From the NCBI RefSeq assembly GCF_000182565.1, contig NW_015971539.1, positions 1,607,219 to 1,671,218 of the forward strand: 64,000 nt of DNA. The letters run 5' to 3'. Source of the stretch: Spizellomyces punctatus DAOM BR117. Its lineage: Eukaryota; Chytridiomycota; Chytridiomycetes; Spizellomycetales; Spizellomycetaceae. The notes under the pieces are model-generated. The model saw only the letters and a program-made list of their open reading frames with translations. It ran no database searches and had not been told where the DNA came from. The first letter of the stretch is position 1, and each line of letters starts with the position of its first letter. The translations under genes were made by a program, and so were the position numbers. Of the stretch, positions 1 to 11,937 are shown piece by piece.

Positions 1-1
1 T

Positions 2-858
2 TTTGGAGTATTAACGACCACTGACAATGCCGCTGCAGTGGCATTCTCTCAAGACCCAAAAAATGTTACAACACCGGCAGATTTGGTCATGCTGGCCGTG
101 AAACCCCAGATAATGAGGGATGTCGCCCAAGGAATTGCCCACGCGGTGCAAAAGCACAAGCCTGTTGTGGTCACCATTGCGGCAGGAATAACGCTGAAGG
201 ATTTAGCAAAGTGGTTGAGCTCGGACGCGCAGGGTAACGACATATCAGGCGCTCGATCACCCGCTTTGGTGCGAGTCATGCCCAATACGCCAGCACTGGT
301 GTTGGAGGGCGCTACTGGTCTGTTTGCAAGCAGCGAGGTGACAGAGGAGCAAAAGACATTGGCATTCAATGTCTTGGGGGCAGTTTCTAAAAGTGCTTTC
401 TGGGTGGAGCGAGAGGAGCTATTGGACGTTGTCACTGGATTGTCAGGTAAGCAGCCTAATATGGAAGCGTTCTCCATTAATGACCGTAACCCTATCGCAC
501 TTTAGGATCTGGACCGGCATATTTCTTTCTAATGGTTGAATGTCTTGCAGCTGCGGCAACGGAGCTGGGTTTGCCATCTGAGGTTGCACAAGGTCTAGCA
601 AGACAGACGTGTCTTGGTGCAGGCAGAATGCTAGTGGACACTGCTGAAGACCCGGCAGAACTACGGAGAAAGGTGACTTCTCCCAACGGTACAACGCATG
701 CCGCCATTCAATCGCTAGAGGCAAGTGGAATGCGGCAAGCTTTCAAAGATGCCGTTGTCGCTGCCACTAAGCGGGGGGAGGAATTGGGAAAGATGTTCAG
801 TCAGGTAGGACCTCCATCGCCTTTTCCGGTCATCGTCGATGCTAACAAAACCTTGTAG
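2..858 (+). CDS. PRO3: Pyrroline-5-carboxylate reductase, 3' part
   Basis: Last enzyme of proline synthesis, reducing 1-pyrroline-5-carboxylate with NAD(P)H in the cytosol. The frame is open to the left edge, so the N-terminal dinucleotide-binding start is missing. Visible are LAVKPQ of the Rossmann fold, the family block VMPNTPALVLEGATG, and the catalytic-domain signature GLSGSGPAYFF, which forms only when a 59-bp intron (447-505) is removed. The conserved helix RQTCLGAGRML and VTSPNGTT (usually VTSPGGTT) follow. Exons are 2-446 and 506-858. A GT at 807 and a TAG acceptor directly before a second TAG would allow an alternative end after MFSQ without changing the enzyme. Family identity is very secure; only the 5' end is unknown. 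Confidence 0.95.
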
Positions 859-1109
859 TAGCCAACGGTTAGCGGACCAAAATTGTAATCTGTTTGATGC
901 GTTCATAGATCCGTAACTGCTCCAAAATATATACTCTGTGCGTTTGAGTATAAACCACACAAGGAAGCCGTGTGGAAGCTGTGGGATATGATATTCACAA
1001 AATATCGCCCTTTTCTCCTACACGTTGCCGTATTTACACCATTGACCCAGCTACCATATTACGGTCTTGCACCATGACCAATCTGACTAGTACATTAAAA
1101 ATCGCTCGT

Positions 1110-1513
1110 TCACAATTGCCGCCGACTTGTTACAGAATGGTTCGACTTTCGGCTGTTCACATCAACGTAATGGTACACGACAATCAATCCAAACACCAGA
1201 GCGCCGAGAAAGTTCACTCCTGCCGCTAGTTGATCGTCTGTTATCATGGCCAATACAATACGTAGCCTAAAAAGGGACTGCTCAATACGGCGAAAGACAA
1301 GATGACTTGGTTCTGGTCACTGCACGCGGGCCAGATGCCTCCGTTGCTCACCTTCCACACAACAACTAGAGTATTAGGCAAAAGTAACGTATCAGACAAT
1401 GTATCTTGCAGCGTCCGGCTGGCTACAAAGGGCAGAGTCGTGACGATCAAAAAGAGGATGGAAATGCGCGAGCGGTGAGTTTGCCCGCGTCCGCCAACTT
1501 GGGAGCCAAGCAT
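1110..1513 (-). CDS. Small membrane protein, possibly Vma21-like
   Basis: Two-exon model (1513-1352 and 1277-1110, intron GTGAGC..CAG, phase 0) giving about 109 residues. It has a hydrophobic segment near residues 17-35 (ISILFLIVTTLPF), a second around the exon junction, and a clear C-terminal membrane helix (AAGVNFLGALVFGLIVV), ending in a short basic tail. Size and helix-loop-helix layout resemble Vma21, the ER assembly factor of the vacuolar ATPase, but no diagnostic residue proves it. It is convergent with the P5C reductase gene. The model rests on splice logic and hydrophobicity, so it may be wrong in detail. Confidence 0.4.
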
Positions 1514-1744
1514 CACGTGATTTCGAGGCTTGGATGGAGGTCCCTCGTCAGCCTCCCCGTCCCAGCATCGGATGGTGAATACACAGATCTATCACCGATT
1601 GTGCCCCATGATATTACATTTGCGGGTGACATTGAGGCGACCGCAGTGTGACAGAATTTACGGTCCTACTTACCACTTTCTTACCTTCATCTTCCTCGGC
1701 GCACTGCAAAGAGAGCTTCGGTATTGACTTTTGGATACAGGGAG

Positions 1745-4700
1745 ATGGGGGACGAGGAGGAGGCTCCACGAAAGGGCGTGGGGAGCCTGGCAAAGTTTTT
1801 TGAATCCCAAATGCCCACTACTGACACATTATCGGCGGACCGAGGTCATAACAGTCATCACATACTACCAGGCTCCAATGTGGGCAGCAGACGCGTATCG
1901 ACTGTGGGGCGATTCACAACCTCTTCAGTACCAAAAAGGACATCAATCTACGAGCGCTCTGGAGTTTCGCCACCGATTGAGCGATCAATAGGGGGTTGGC
2001 CAAATGGGCCGCTACACGGCAGTTCGCCTATATTGAATGCTGGCATGGGATCTCCCGACACTGTGTTTGGGCGGTCAAACGGGTCGCATGGGGATTTGAG
2101 ACATGGAGGAGGCAGTACGGTAGTACCTCGACCACGACGTGAAAATAACGAACAAGCAGATGACTCTGCGTCAGGGAAGAAAAGAATATCGGTGTCCCGA
2201 TTGAGTCAGTTTTTTGAAAACGCCATTGATTTGCATACGCCTTATCCGCCGAGCTCTGGTGCTCCAGGAGTAATATCCCGTAATACTACATATGTTGGGA
2301 TTCCAAAGTCTGGGTCAACAGGAAACCTTCACGAGCATCATAGCCGACCACTGGGGAACAAACCTCCACCGCCGTTACGACAACAGCGTCTTGGTGCATC
2401 TGCCTCTGCCGAGCATTTGCCCAACCATGCACGACCGGGCTCTGGGGCAGATGGCTATATTAATCCCTTTCTGGCAGACGAAGAGCGATCACTGGAAACG
2501 TTGCTCTCATCAGATAATATTGAAGTACCTAAAACAGTGCCAGTTTCGCAGCGCATTGCTTCAATATCAGCGGCCATATCTGCCACCCATGGTGAGCGTC
2601 CGTCTTCTATTTACACTCCACCGCGTTCTCCACTCTCTGAATCCTCGATGACATCACGCAATACCTCACCTTCTACGCGCACGTTCAGTCCCGTACCGCC
2701 CCCTAGCTTGCCTTCTTCACCAGCATTCAAACGTGCCCGGCCACCGGTTGTGCCGAGCCCGGCGGCTTTGGGTATGAGAGATTTTTCATCGACTCCATCA
2801 CTATCTGTTGGCGCACCTATGGATGCCGCCCACAAAACACGCCCCCCATCAACAATCATCGTCATGCCTGACCCGCGAAGTACTTACCTTCCCAACCAAT
2901 CCCATCACGACACTCCCATACATGATGCCCCCGTCCCACAACCTCCCAATAGAGCCCATTCGAGTCAGGCGCTTCTTTCCGTTTCTGAAGAAGGCAGCAG
3001 AACCCCAAGTCCGCTTCCAGATGGCAGCAGAGGGGAAGCGAAACGGGACCATGTTGTCCGCGAGATAATTTCAACCGAGAAAGGGTTCTTGAAGGACATG
3101 GAGGTGCTAATGGATGTAAGTGGAGTGCCATCAATTTTTGAATATCGACAAGATTACCAAGCGTATCCTCAACTTAGGTGTATGCACTCCCGGCATCGCA
3201 CGCACAGGTGCTGTCACAACAAGACCTCAAGCATCTTTTCTCTAATTTGGACGTAGTCATAACAACGTCTAGAGCGCTACTAGAGTTGCTAGAAGCGGCA
3301 GCAGGAGCACCGGATCAATGGATTGGTGAAGCCTTCAATCAAATGGTACGTTCGTACGCTCAGTTGACGTGGGCGAACGACGCTCATACAGTGTTGCAGA
3401 TGCGGAAGATTGAGACCACATATTGCGAGTATTGCAAGCATAACGAGGCTGCCATGACGAAGCTGGCCGAATTCGCATCACCGGAATGCCCGCCGCAAAT
3501 AAAGGACTTTCTCAAGGTTCGTCACATTGGAAATCTGTTCAACTTGTTTAATATCTTTAGAGTACTGATGCCGGGTTTAGGACTGCCAAATGAAGCTTCA
3601 AGGTCGAACCGGCGCTTGGGACCTTGGGAGTTTGGTCATTAAGCCAGTTCAGCGCGTACTCAAGTATCCTTTACTTATCAAGGTACTACATAGTGGAGCA
3701 GATATGATTACTACGTTTGCACTCGGGCACAGCCTGAGAACAAAGAATCTATTTATATGAACATTTGGATCCATAGCAACTGCTGAAAGAGACACCTCCG
3801 GCGCACCCCGATTTCGAGCAGCTTTGCAAAGCCGCGGAGGACATTGAACTTGTGGCCGAGAAGATCAACGAGGTCAAGAAACGCAAAGATCTCGTTGAAA
3901 AGTACGTCGATGGGAAGGGGAACGTGAACGTAATGTGAGTATTGGGTATCTAGTCGAAACTTGAAACTATTGATAAAACTGGATAGTTGACACGCTCTTG
4001 AATCCAGACATGGAATTACGAAAAAGTGGACACGAGGCACTCAACAGGTACGCCTGTGAAGCCATATTTCAATAATTCAGCAATCCGTATTATTTAGTGA
4101 CCGCTACTTTGGCTGACATTAGCTCAAAAAAGCGACCGGGCTAGCAGAGCCCGTTACCACTGTGCGTAAATATTCGTGCCTCATCACCTAGAACTATTAC
4201 ATATTAGCTCATTGTGCTTGCATTTTAGTCGGACGCATTGTATGACGCTCTAGTTGACAAACTAGATCAACAGTTCCGCGGCGTGCAGCAATTAGGGAGT
4301 GACCTCGCACAGTGGTTAGCAAGGGTAAAACGTATGTATTTCCGTCGGTAAACTCGGTCAATTATGCTCGCCGTTAGCGATTTGCAGCTCTGACATTGTG
4401 ACTTTCTCCCTTTTCTCGCATTCTTGACTGGTAGAGTTGTTTGATCTTCAGGAGACCATCGCTACTGCGTTTGAAGATGTATATGTCATGGAACGCTCGA
4501 CTTCATCTTTGGAGGGTGGTGATGACTTTTTTCCCATTCAAGAATATCAGAAAGCGTGTGTGCGCCATACTATTGGAACATGGAGAGATGCGGTAGTGTT
4601 TTGGTGAAGGGCATTGTCATTTATTCGTGCATGGATCTGACAGTAGCATATTGTCATTCCCAGGAGAATCAAATCAAAACCGTCATTCAACCTGCCCTGG

Positions 4701-5907
4701 ATACGTTGCTGAAAAAGTTCAAAGATCCGCAAACGGTGATGCGAAAGCGGGAAAAGAAGTTGCTTGATTACGAGCGCGCGATGGCGATCAAAGCTCGAGG
4801 GGAGCAGGTAAGGGATGCTTCAATTTACATAAACGCAATCACAGTGTCGCCTCGATGGATCCTGACGCACTCTGCCAAGGTGGACAAAACACTCAACGAC
4901 TCTGCCGAAGCGTATAGCTCCTTGCATGCTCAGCTGGTGGAGGAGCTTCCACAGTTTCTAGACTTGGTCGCGAAATATATCGACGTCGTGGCTGTGTATA
5001 TTGCAGACCTGCAAGCACAGGTTCATGCGAGTATTGTCTCCGAGCTAAAGCCGATTTTGGAATTGACGGGAGGGACTAACCAAGATATTATTGGGGGTTA
5101 CCTTGGGGCCATGGAAACCGGGGGAAGGGTTGACGTCATTGCGAGAAATGTTAATCTTCTCGCAAGGTGGAGAAGTGACATATGGGGTCCCGAAGCAGCG
5201 GTACGAAAGTCACAGGACGAGAATGGATGGGACAATGTACCTCGGCCGAGAGCAAACACTATTGGTAAGTAGATTCAACTATCCTGTTCATTTTAATTGC
5301 CATGTATCCTCAACAGCCAAATTGTGTAGCGACACCAGCGTCCATCGAAAGTGAAATGCAACGAGGATTTGCTACCAACCCGCAGAGTCGAAGCTCGCCA
5401 AATGTCTTCCGAAGCGGTTCGGTAGGGAGGATGGCGGGAGAAAACGAGCCAAGCATTCTTGTTAACGCTGAAGGTACCTTTGACTTTTCATTTGCTCCAA
5501 TGTATATTCCGGTGCTTCGTGTTGACTTTGCTTCGTTACCCTCACCAGATTCTGCTCATCCCAATACATTCCTCGGCTCTTCCATCGCTCCTCTCACTCC
5601 CTCGCCTTACGTCTTCTCAAGTGGAACCTCACCATTGCCCTTGGAACCCACGTCAACAGCCGCTCTCCCTGTTCCCGATATCACTCAAGACCCAGCACCA
5701 CCACCCACTCCAGACACGTCACCAGAGTTTGATGCGGTGGCCTTGTATGATTTCGAAGCTGATCTACCAGAAGAGGTCGATCTAAAGGCCGGCGATCGAA
5801 TTGTAGTGTATGAGGCCGACGGGCGCGGGGGGGACTGGTGGTTCGGTTATGTGAATGGGAAGGAAGGCTGGTTTCCGGGGTCGTATGTATCTCGCGTGGA
5901 AAAGTAA
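1745..5907 (+). CDS. RhoGEF scaffold with DH, BAR and SH3 domains (Tuba/DNMBP-like)
   Basis: About 1,127 residues in 11 exons: 1745-3115, 3178-3516, 3581-3682, 3777-3934, 4008-4047, 4123-4161, 4229-4331, 4435-4559, 4664-4807, 4880-5264, 5330-5907. The start is the first ATG. The N-terminal ~430 residues are Ser/Pro-rich and disordered, with two related short motifs (LAKFFE and LSQFFE). A Dbl-homology domain follows (VREIISTEKGFLKDM; LVIKPVQRVLKYPLL is the hallmark helix), then a helical BAR-type region (RKREKKLLDYERAM; ELPQFLDLVAKYI), a Ser/Pro linker, and a C-terminal SH3 domain (ALYDFEADLPEEVDL, DWWFGYVNGKEGWFPGSYV). It should activate Cdc42/Rho at curved membranes. The intron at 4808-4879 is a multiple of three and open, so it could be retained; the 5474-5550 stretch could hide one more. 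Confidence 0.9.
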
Positions 5908-6181
5908 CGTTTCCAGACAAGGTTCTCAGCTTTCGAGTCCTTGTTTCTTCATTTTTGGTGACTATTTTCCTTGTATTGACATGCTACCATAGTGTATTCA
6001 TGTAGTGTAGGCCAAAGCTTTAAGAATTTTGGGCGGCCTTTTTTGTCAAATTTCAACTATTTTTATCTATTGTCTGCCTCTCGCTCTACATACTCTAAAC
6101 AAAGAAGCACACAGCAAACTACAAAAATAACTACTTTTCTCTTTGGAGAAGATTCTAATTACAAGCTAAAACTATCTAGTA

Positions 6182-7255
6182 CTATGGGGAAGGCGGTACG
6201 GCCTCACTTGAGGGCGGTACGTTTACTCGTTGTGGGGCCACCGGAGCACCGGCGGCAGATGAGGTAGCTGTGCTCACTGCGGGTGCCGCAGCGGGTGCTG
6301 CAGCGGGTGCAGCCGTTGCAGGAGACATTGGTGTCGGAGCCGGTACGCCAGCCGGCGCCCCCATAGGTTGAGATGTATACTGCTGACCATAGTCTTGTGG
6401 GCCATAGCCTGGTTGTACATATCCATAAGGTTGCTGTCCATATCCATATTCCGGTCCGTAAGCATACGGCTGTTGCCCGCCGTATGCAGCCGGGGGAGGA
6501 GGATAAGGTTGCTGTACATATGGCTGTTGTTGCTGCCAGTACATTGCATCACTTTGCATAGTTGGAGGTCCACCCTCATAGCCACGAGTATAACCTCGCT
6601 GTTGCAAGGGGACATCATCTTCATAAAGCTCCTCCCATTTTGCCACCTTTGGCGGAGGTACGGGAGCATTCGTTGGTCTCGATCCAGCGTATTTCCTAGT
6701 CAATGTCCGTCGGATCGCTCCCATTGCACCGCCACTGGCAGCCGCACCGTCCGCATCAAGTTTCGCAGCTGCCTTTCTCGAGCTCCGCACAAAACACGTC
6801 ATGACACCGAGTGCTGCAAAGAATCCTCCGACGACACCGGCCGCAATACCAATGGTACGTCCTGTTGATGAACCGTTATCTTCGGACTTTACGGGCGCAT
6901 TTGTGGTGGTTGGTGTGCTTGTCGTTGCCGTGTCCGATGCTGTTGTTTCTATTGACCGAGACTGAGTTGACGAAGGGACTTGAGAGACAGTTGTTACAAT
7001 CGTTCTGGACACTGTCGCCGATGCGGAGGGAGGTACAGTTATCGAAGGTTGCGAGGATACCGTCGAACTAGGAACGGAACTAGGAAGGGGAGTTGGAACG
7101 GAGGAGGGAGCACTTGACGGAAGTGGTAGCGAGCCCGTAGGAAGGGGAAGAGGAAGGCTGGACGAAGGGGTCGGTTCTGGTGAAGGTCGACCTCCGCCTG
7201 CCTGCACACCCAAACTGTACCCGGCGAGCACAACGAGAAGCGAGACGATACGCAT
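6182..7255 (-). CDS. Mucin-like single-pass membrane protein with P/Q/G/Y-rich tail
   Basis: Single exon, 357 residues. An N-terminal signal peptide (MRIVSLLVVLAGYSLGVQAG) is followed by about 120 Ser/Thr/Pro-rich residues, probably O-glycosylated. A membrane helix (IGIAAGVVGGFFAALGVMTC) comes next, then a basic juxtamembrane patch (RSSRKAAAK) and a cytoplasmic tail rich in Pro, Gln, Gly and Tyr with YGYGQQPYG-type repeats. The layout matches fungal cell-wall sensors and adhesion-type proteins, but no WSC or other named domain is visible. Function is unknown; surface location is inferred. Confidence 0.8.
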   Translation of the reverse strand: MRIVSLLVVLAGYSLGVQAGGGRPSPEPTPSSSLPLPLPTGSLPLPSSAPSSVPTPLPSSVPSSTVSSQPSITVPPSASATVSRTIVTTVSQVPSSTQSRSIETTASDTATTSTPTTTNAPVKSEDNGSSTGRTIGIAAGVVGGFFAALGVMTCFVRSSRKAAAKLDADGAAASGGAMGAIRRTLTRKYAGSRPTNAPVPPPKVAKWEELYEDDVPLQQRGYTRGYEGGPPTMQSDAMYWQQQQPYVQQPYPPPPAAYGGQQPYAYGPEYGYGQQPYGYVQPGYGPQDYGQQYTSQPMGAPAGVPAPTPMSPATAAPAAAPAAAPAVSTATSSAAGAPVAPQRVNVPPSSEAVPPSP

Positions 7256-7493
7256 AGCCTACAGAATGTTGCCCAACCAAAAAGTCTAGAAAATCTCTAT
7301 TGGAAAAGATGGGCAATCACCGACATGCCCAACGGGTGAAAAAAGCTACTTTTCCCTTGTGCTCCCCCTAAAAGTCCACCACTTGACAAACTCCGTGTTG
7401 AAGCGGCCGAAAGGGAAAAATTGCGATCGTTTCGCATTTATTTCGTACGAGTTTGTATTTTACAAGGTACGTTATTGGTAGTTGATCTGTGGT

Positions 7494-7583
7494 TGGCCTA
7501 GTGGTCAAGCGCAGAGATTGGGATCGCGCAGTAGCGAGTTCGATTCTCGCCGTGATCCATAGGACGGAGCAGGTAGTTTTTTT
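7494..7583 (+). ncRNA. tRNA-like Pol III unit (A box, B box, T7 terminator)
   Basis: An 11-base A box (7494-7504, TGGCCTAGTGG) and B box (7536-7546, GAGTTCGATTC) lie at tRNA-like spacing, followed 30 bp later by seven Ts (7577-7583). The T arm folds perfectly (GCGAG, seven-base loop, CTCGC). However, the seven bases 5' of the A box do not pair with the bases 3' of the T arm, and no normal five-pair anticodon arm forms. I therefore read it as a tRNA-derived transcript or dead tRNA rather than a working tRNA. Confidence 0.4.
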
Positions 7584-7778
7584 GATCTGACGTGGCACAT
7601 TCAGTTTGGGGACCTTTGCCTGCACGTTGCTGCAGTGTTGGACATTTCCAAACCAATCATTACCGAGTCCTGACGCAAAAAAAAGGGTCGACGGGTGCTT
7701 GAAACTGCAAAACTACCGGGGTGGTCAAAGTCGCTAGCGGACGTTTTTTTTGTCACCGTTTCTCTGCTTCTCCTCAAC

Positions 7779-10700
7779 ATGGGCGGGGACACCACTGAAA
7801 GCCTTGTTCCAAGCAGCAAGACTCCACAATGTAAGCGATAAAGGACTACTCGACTCACAGGCAGTCGTCACCATGAACTATGTAAAGCTGATGTTGACTT
7901 TTGACAGGGGTCATTGGAGTGTGTGCAATGGACACAAAGGGTACGGCTACTTGAGCAAATTGGTGGAAACTCTGGCATGGCAAAACATCTTATATTTGGT
8001 TCTGACTAATAGCACGATCAAAGCCCATGAGAAACATTCTCAATCGATTGCTTTCGAGTGGTGATTTTGAAGCAGTGGTATTTGGTGACAAGGTCATTTT
8101 GGATGAAGGTAAACTAAAAAATATTTGATGCTTTCCCATGCTGGTCCCCCCGCGCGCGCTAAGATCCAAAACTTTTAGATGTTGAAAATTGGCCAAGCTG
8201 CGATTTCTTCATTTCCTTCTTCTCCAATGGATTTCCGCTACAAAAGGCTATTGACTATGTGCAGCTCCGTCGACCCTTTTGCGTCAATGACGTTCCCATG
8301 CAACAGGTCCTGTGGGACAGACGCTTGGTCTTGCAGATCCTGGATGCTGTTAATGTACCTACGCCGCGCAGATTGATCACCCATTGTGGTGATGATCCCG
8401 TTGTTCCTCAGAATACTCTGGATCGGCTCAATAAGCTTGGAATACAAATTCCGACTGGTCCGCAGCCAGTGGTTCATGCGGAAATGGTTGATGAGGATAC
8501 GATAAGGGTTGGAGACCAGCTTATTAAAAAGCCTTTTGTGGAGAAACCAGTGTCTGGAGAAGATCATAATATCTTCATTTACTACTCTCGAGCAATGGGC
8601 GGGGGAGTTCGTAAACTCTTTAGAAAGGTAGGAGCGTTGACAAAGGCCCGGAAGCGGAAACTATGGTTCAATACATTTCTCTTCTTGTCATGGTAGGTGG
8701 GGAATAAGTCAAGCGAATTTTGCCCGGAACTTGTTGAGATCAGAACCGATGCCTCCTATATTTATGAAGAGTTTATGAATGTCGACAACGCTGAAGACGT
8801 CAAAGTTTATACTGTCGGTGACAGGTACAATCATGCGGAAACGCGAAAGTACGTATAATTATCTGCTCTCGCCTCCAATGATTGCGTGTAATGATGTTGG
8901 CGGTGGATCTTAGATCCCCGGTAGTCGATGGCATCGTTCGCCGTAACGCCGAAGGCAAGGAAATCCGTTACGTGACACCGTTGAACCCAGAGGAAGTGGA
9001 GATGGCGAAGCGCGTCACACTGGCCTTTGGTCAGACCGTATGTGGCTTCGATCTGCTGAGAACTAACGGAAAATCCTACGTGATCGACGTGAACGGGTGG
9101 TCCTTTGTAAAAGGCAACGATGATTATTACGATAAGTGCACAACCGTGCTTCGTCAACTGTTCTTGGAACATGCCGCCACAGTTCAGCCTGGCAAACTGC
9201 ACAAGGAGCCTAGCATTGAGAACCAATGGAAGTTGAAAGCGTTCCTGTCCGTATTACGGCATGCCGACCGAACTCCGAAGCAGAAGATGAAGGTACTATG
9301 ATGTAGCGTTCTGGACCGTTTGAGGAGGACGCTGATCAAGGCTTCAGTTTATCTTCCGCAGCCCACCTTTTATGGACTTGCTAGACAAAGGCGAAGGCGA
9401 GATGGTCTTCAAGAAGCCTGAGCAGCTTCAACGTGTTTCCGATGCGTGTCGTCAAGCACTAGAGGAAGGATTAGAGGACAAGAGTATTCTAGAACAGCTC
9501 CGTGAAGTGATGACAGCTAAGGCACATCTGTCAGGAACAAAAGCTCAGATAAAGCCTTTATTCAACAAGGCAAGCAGGATGGTTGACAAAGTCCAGCTCA
9601 TCGTCAAGTGGGGTGAGGGTTCAGCATCCGTGTGTGCGTCAAAACGTTGTTCATCGCTGATTACTTGCAACAGGCGGCGAGTTTACCCATGGCGGACGAC
9701 ATCAGACCAAGGATCTGGCAGAGAATTTGCGGAAAGATCTCAAGATTATCAACCGCGATCTTCTGGAAGATGTCAAAATATACAGTAGCTCCGAACAGCG
9801 CGTTACAGCCACAGCCGACATCTTTATTCGATCCTTCCTCCACCTTGCTGAAGCACCGCAGAACTCTATCGTTGTAAGCAAAGAGATGCTGGATGATTCC
9901 AATGCTGTGAAGGAGCAAACGGAGGCCGTCAAAGTCAGGCTCCAGGAGATCTTGAACCCGAATCATTCTGCAACTTTGCCTTTGAACGACCTTCCGCCGG
10001 ACGTAAATCCACCCACATATGTTCAGGATATGATTGATATCCTGAAAACATTACGGGTCACAATGAGGGAGAACTATGAAAGACTGGAAGTGGAATCTAT
10101 CCAGCGACGATGGTGTTGTGCAGAGACGCCCTGGCTATTCAAGGTTTGTAAAATGATCATGGCGAATATATACGATATCCTTTCTCATTTGACCGGGCTT
10201 AGGAACGTTGGGAGAAACTCATGAAAGACTTTTGCGACGTGGAGCGAAGCTCTTTTGAGCCTTCAAAAGTTTCGGAACTTTACGATTCGCTAAAGTATGA
10301 CCTGATACATAACCGTGATTTTTGTGAAGGTATGCTCCCTAGTTTTCTTTGAAGATTGAGTATTCTATCGCCGTACTGACTGCTGTGGTGATTGCAGCCA
10401 TCTTTGCGTCAGAAGTTCACGGCCGTGATTTACTTAAGCAGCTGTATTACAAGTCCAAAGTGATGTTTGACTTTGTTGCCCCGCGAGAGTACGGCATTGA
10501 GGTTAGTTACTGCTTGACTGGGATGCCAGAATTTGTTGATTAATAATTAAAGTTTTATTCTGCAGGATAATGAAAAGCTTGAAATTGGCGTTCTCAGTTC
10601 CGTTGTCCTACTAAGACAGCTTGTGGCGGACCTCCAAGCGGCGCGCTCTTCACCAAAGCCGAGCACCAGATTTTACTTTACAAAGGAGAGCAAGATTATT

Positions 10701-11240
10701 TCTCTTTTAAACATTGTCCTGCTGTGTGGTTTGCCTACCCGAGTTGAGAAAGTTGATGAGCTTGACTGTAAGTGTACCAGCATTGGAATATTAACATATT
10801 CCCTTGCAAACGTTTCTCACCTGCTGTCGTCGTGCAGACTTGACTCAGATTACCTTTGAACTGTATGAGCGTCATCGCGGTCTGGGGGCGGATGACCCCG
10901 ATACGAGCGAGTTCTCACTTCGTATTGGGTTCAGCCAAGGTAAAGCAGCATGGAGGTTCAAGAATGTAGGATTGTAATTGCTAATGCTTGTTACTTCGTA
11001 CCAAAGGTGCCCATAGTCCGAACCTTATTGATTTGCATCTGGATAGTCGACACTCTCTATCTGTTGCACCCAGGATGTAGGTGCAACCAATTTCAGCATC
11101 GATTCAAAGGCAAAAGATTAACGGCTTTTTTTCTTCTCTGATGCAGATGGATAAGCGATCATGTTTCTCTGGATGAAGCCCTTGGCTTCCTCACACCGCG
11201 TATCAGTGGAAGTAATAGCCCGAAAGAAGGACGACGCTAA
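7779..11240 (+). CDS. VIP1: Inositol hexakisphosphate / diphosphoinositol-pentakisphosphate kinase (PPIP5K)
   Basis: Bifunctional enzyme making and degrading 1-InsP7/InsP8 signals. Fourteen exons give 864 residues: 7779-7830, 7908-7940, 8013-8108, 8179-8627, 8697-8848, 8914-9292, 9348-9612, 9674-10143, 10203-10329, 10398-10501, 10566-10767, 10838-10939, 11007-11076, 11147-11240. The N-terminal ATP-grasp kinase shows [28 protein letters not shown] and [14 protein letters not shown]. The histidine-phosphatase half starts at [10 protein letters not shown] (RHxxRTP) and continues through FTHGGRHQT and [11 protein letters not shown]. All splice phases agree. The product is somewhat shorter than yeast Vip1, mainly at the C-terminus. 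Regulation is not visible. Confidence 0.96.
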
Positions 11241-11551
11241 ACCTTGTCCCTTCCGCATATTATTTATTTATTACACATGGTGGGCAGCTTGTGAATTGCA
11301 TGCACAGGACTGTCCCTACATAATACATACACATCTTTGGGCATGCTATCTCTGTATTGCAGACGAAACTGTTCAAACTAGGCCTCACGTAGTGTAGAGG
11401 TGACAGAAACTGGCACTAGCTACTACACCAGGGAATAAACCGGCGACAACCGGTTCGGAAATGCTAACTAACTACTACTAGGCAATTATACACGCAATAC
11501 GTAACGGTTGGTTCTAACCGGATAATTGCCCACCACCACACGCGGTCCCTA
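11241..11551. other. Intergenic, convergent 3' ends
   Basis: About 310 bp between the ends of VIP1 and the minus-strand small gene. I see no coding or RNA feature; it presumably holds both 3' UTRs. Confidence 0.5.
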
Positions 11552-11851
11552 CTAGGCCTTGATCTGGAACTCTTGAATGGCATTGAAGCCAGACTCTTGC
11601 ATCCAGGAGCGAATCGACTGGGCAGCGTCACAAGCCAGAGGATTTTCAGTAACAAAGGCTTGGAGACTAAAACTGCATGTCAGCGAGATGACAGAAATGA
11701 CAAGATGCAATCAGTACATACCAACCAAGCTCAACAAATGTGGCAGCATAATAGCAGTTTTGTTAGCAGATCCGATTGGTTGCCGCTGGTTCTGATCACG
11801 GTTGTTGTCGGGCGGTCGAGGTCCTCGGCAACACCACATCGGCATTCTCAT
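11552..11851 (-). CDS. Small protein of about 77 residues, unknown
   Basis: Two-exon model on the minus strand. The start is the first ATG after a good TATA box (11929-11937). Exon 1 has a Cys/Arg/Pro-rich start (MRMPMWCCRGPRPP). A GTATGT donor near 11725 joins an exon coding ENPLACDAAQSIRSWM and QESGFNAIQEFQIKA, ending at TAG 11552. The frame works with an AAG acceptor, a type also used elsewhere in this window. The C-terminal part looks like a folded, conserved segment, but I do not recognise the family. The TATA promoter suggests a strongly or conditionally expressed gene. Confidence 0.5.
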
Positions 11852-11928
11852 GATTGATGAGAGTTGGGCAGATGCTTGTGAGTCGAGGATGGGTAAAGAG
11901 GAAAGAGGGAAGAGACAGCTAAGGCCGC

Positions 11929-11937
11929 CCTTTTATA
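11929..11937 (-). promoter_or_regulatory. TATA box of the 77-residue gene
   Basis: On the minus strand the sequence reads TATAAAAGG, about 80 bp upstream of the first ATG. Most genes in this window lack such a box. Confidence 0.6.

Noticed and set aside
7494-7560. Functional tRNA gene at the A/B-box pair
   Set aside because: Acceptor and anticodon arms do not pair; kept only as a tRNA-like unit.
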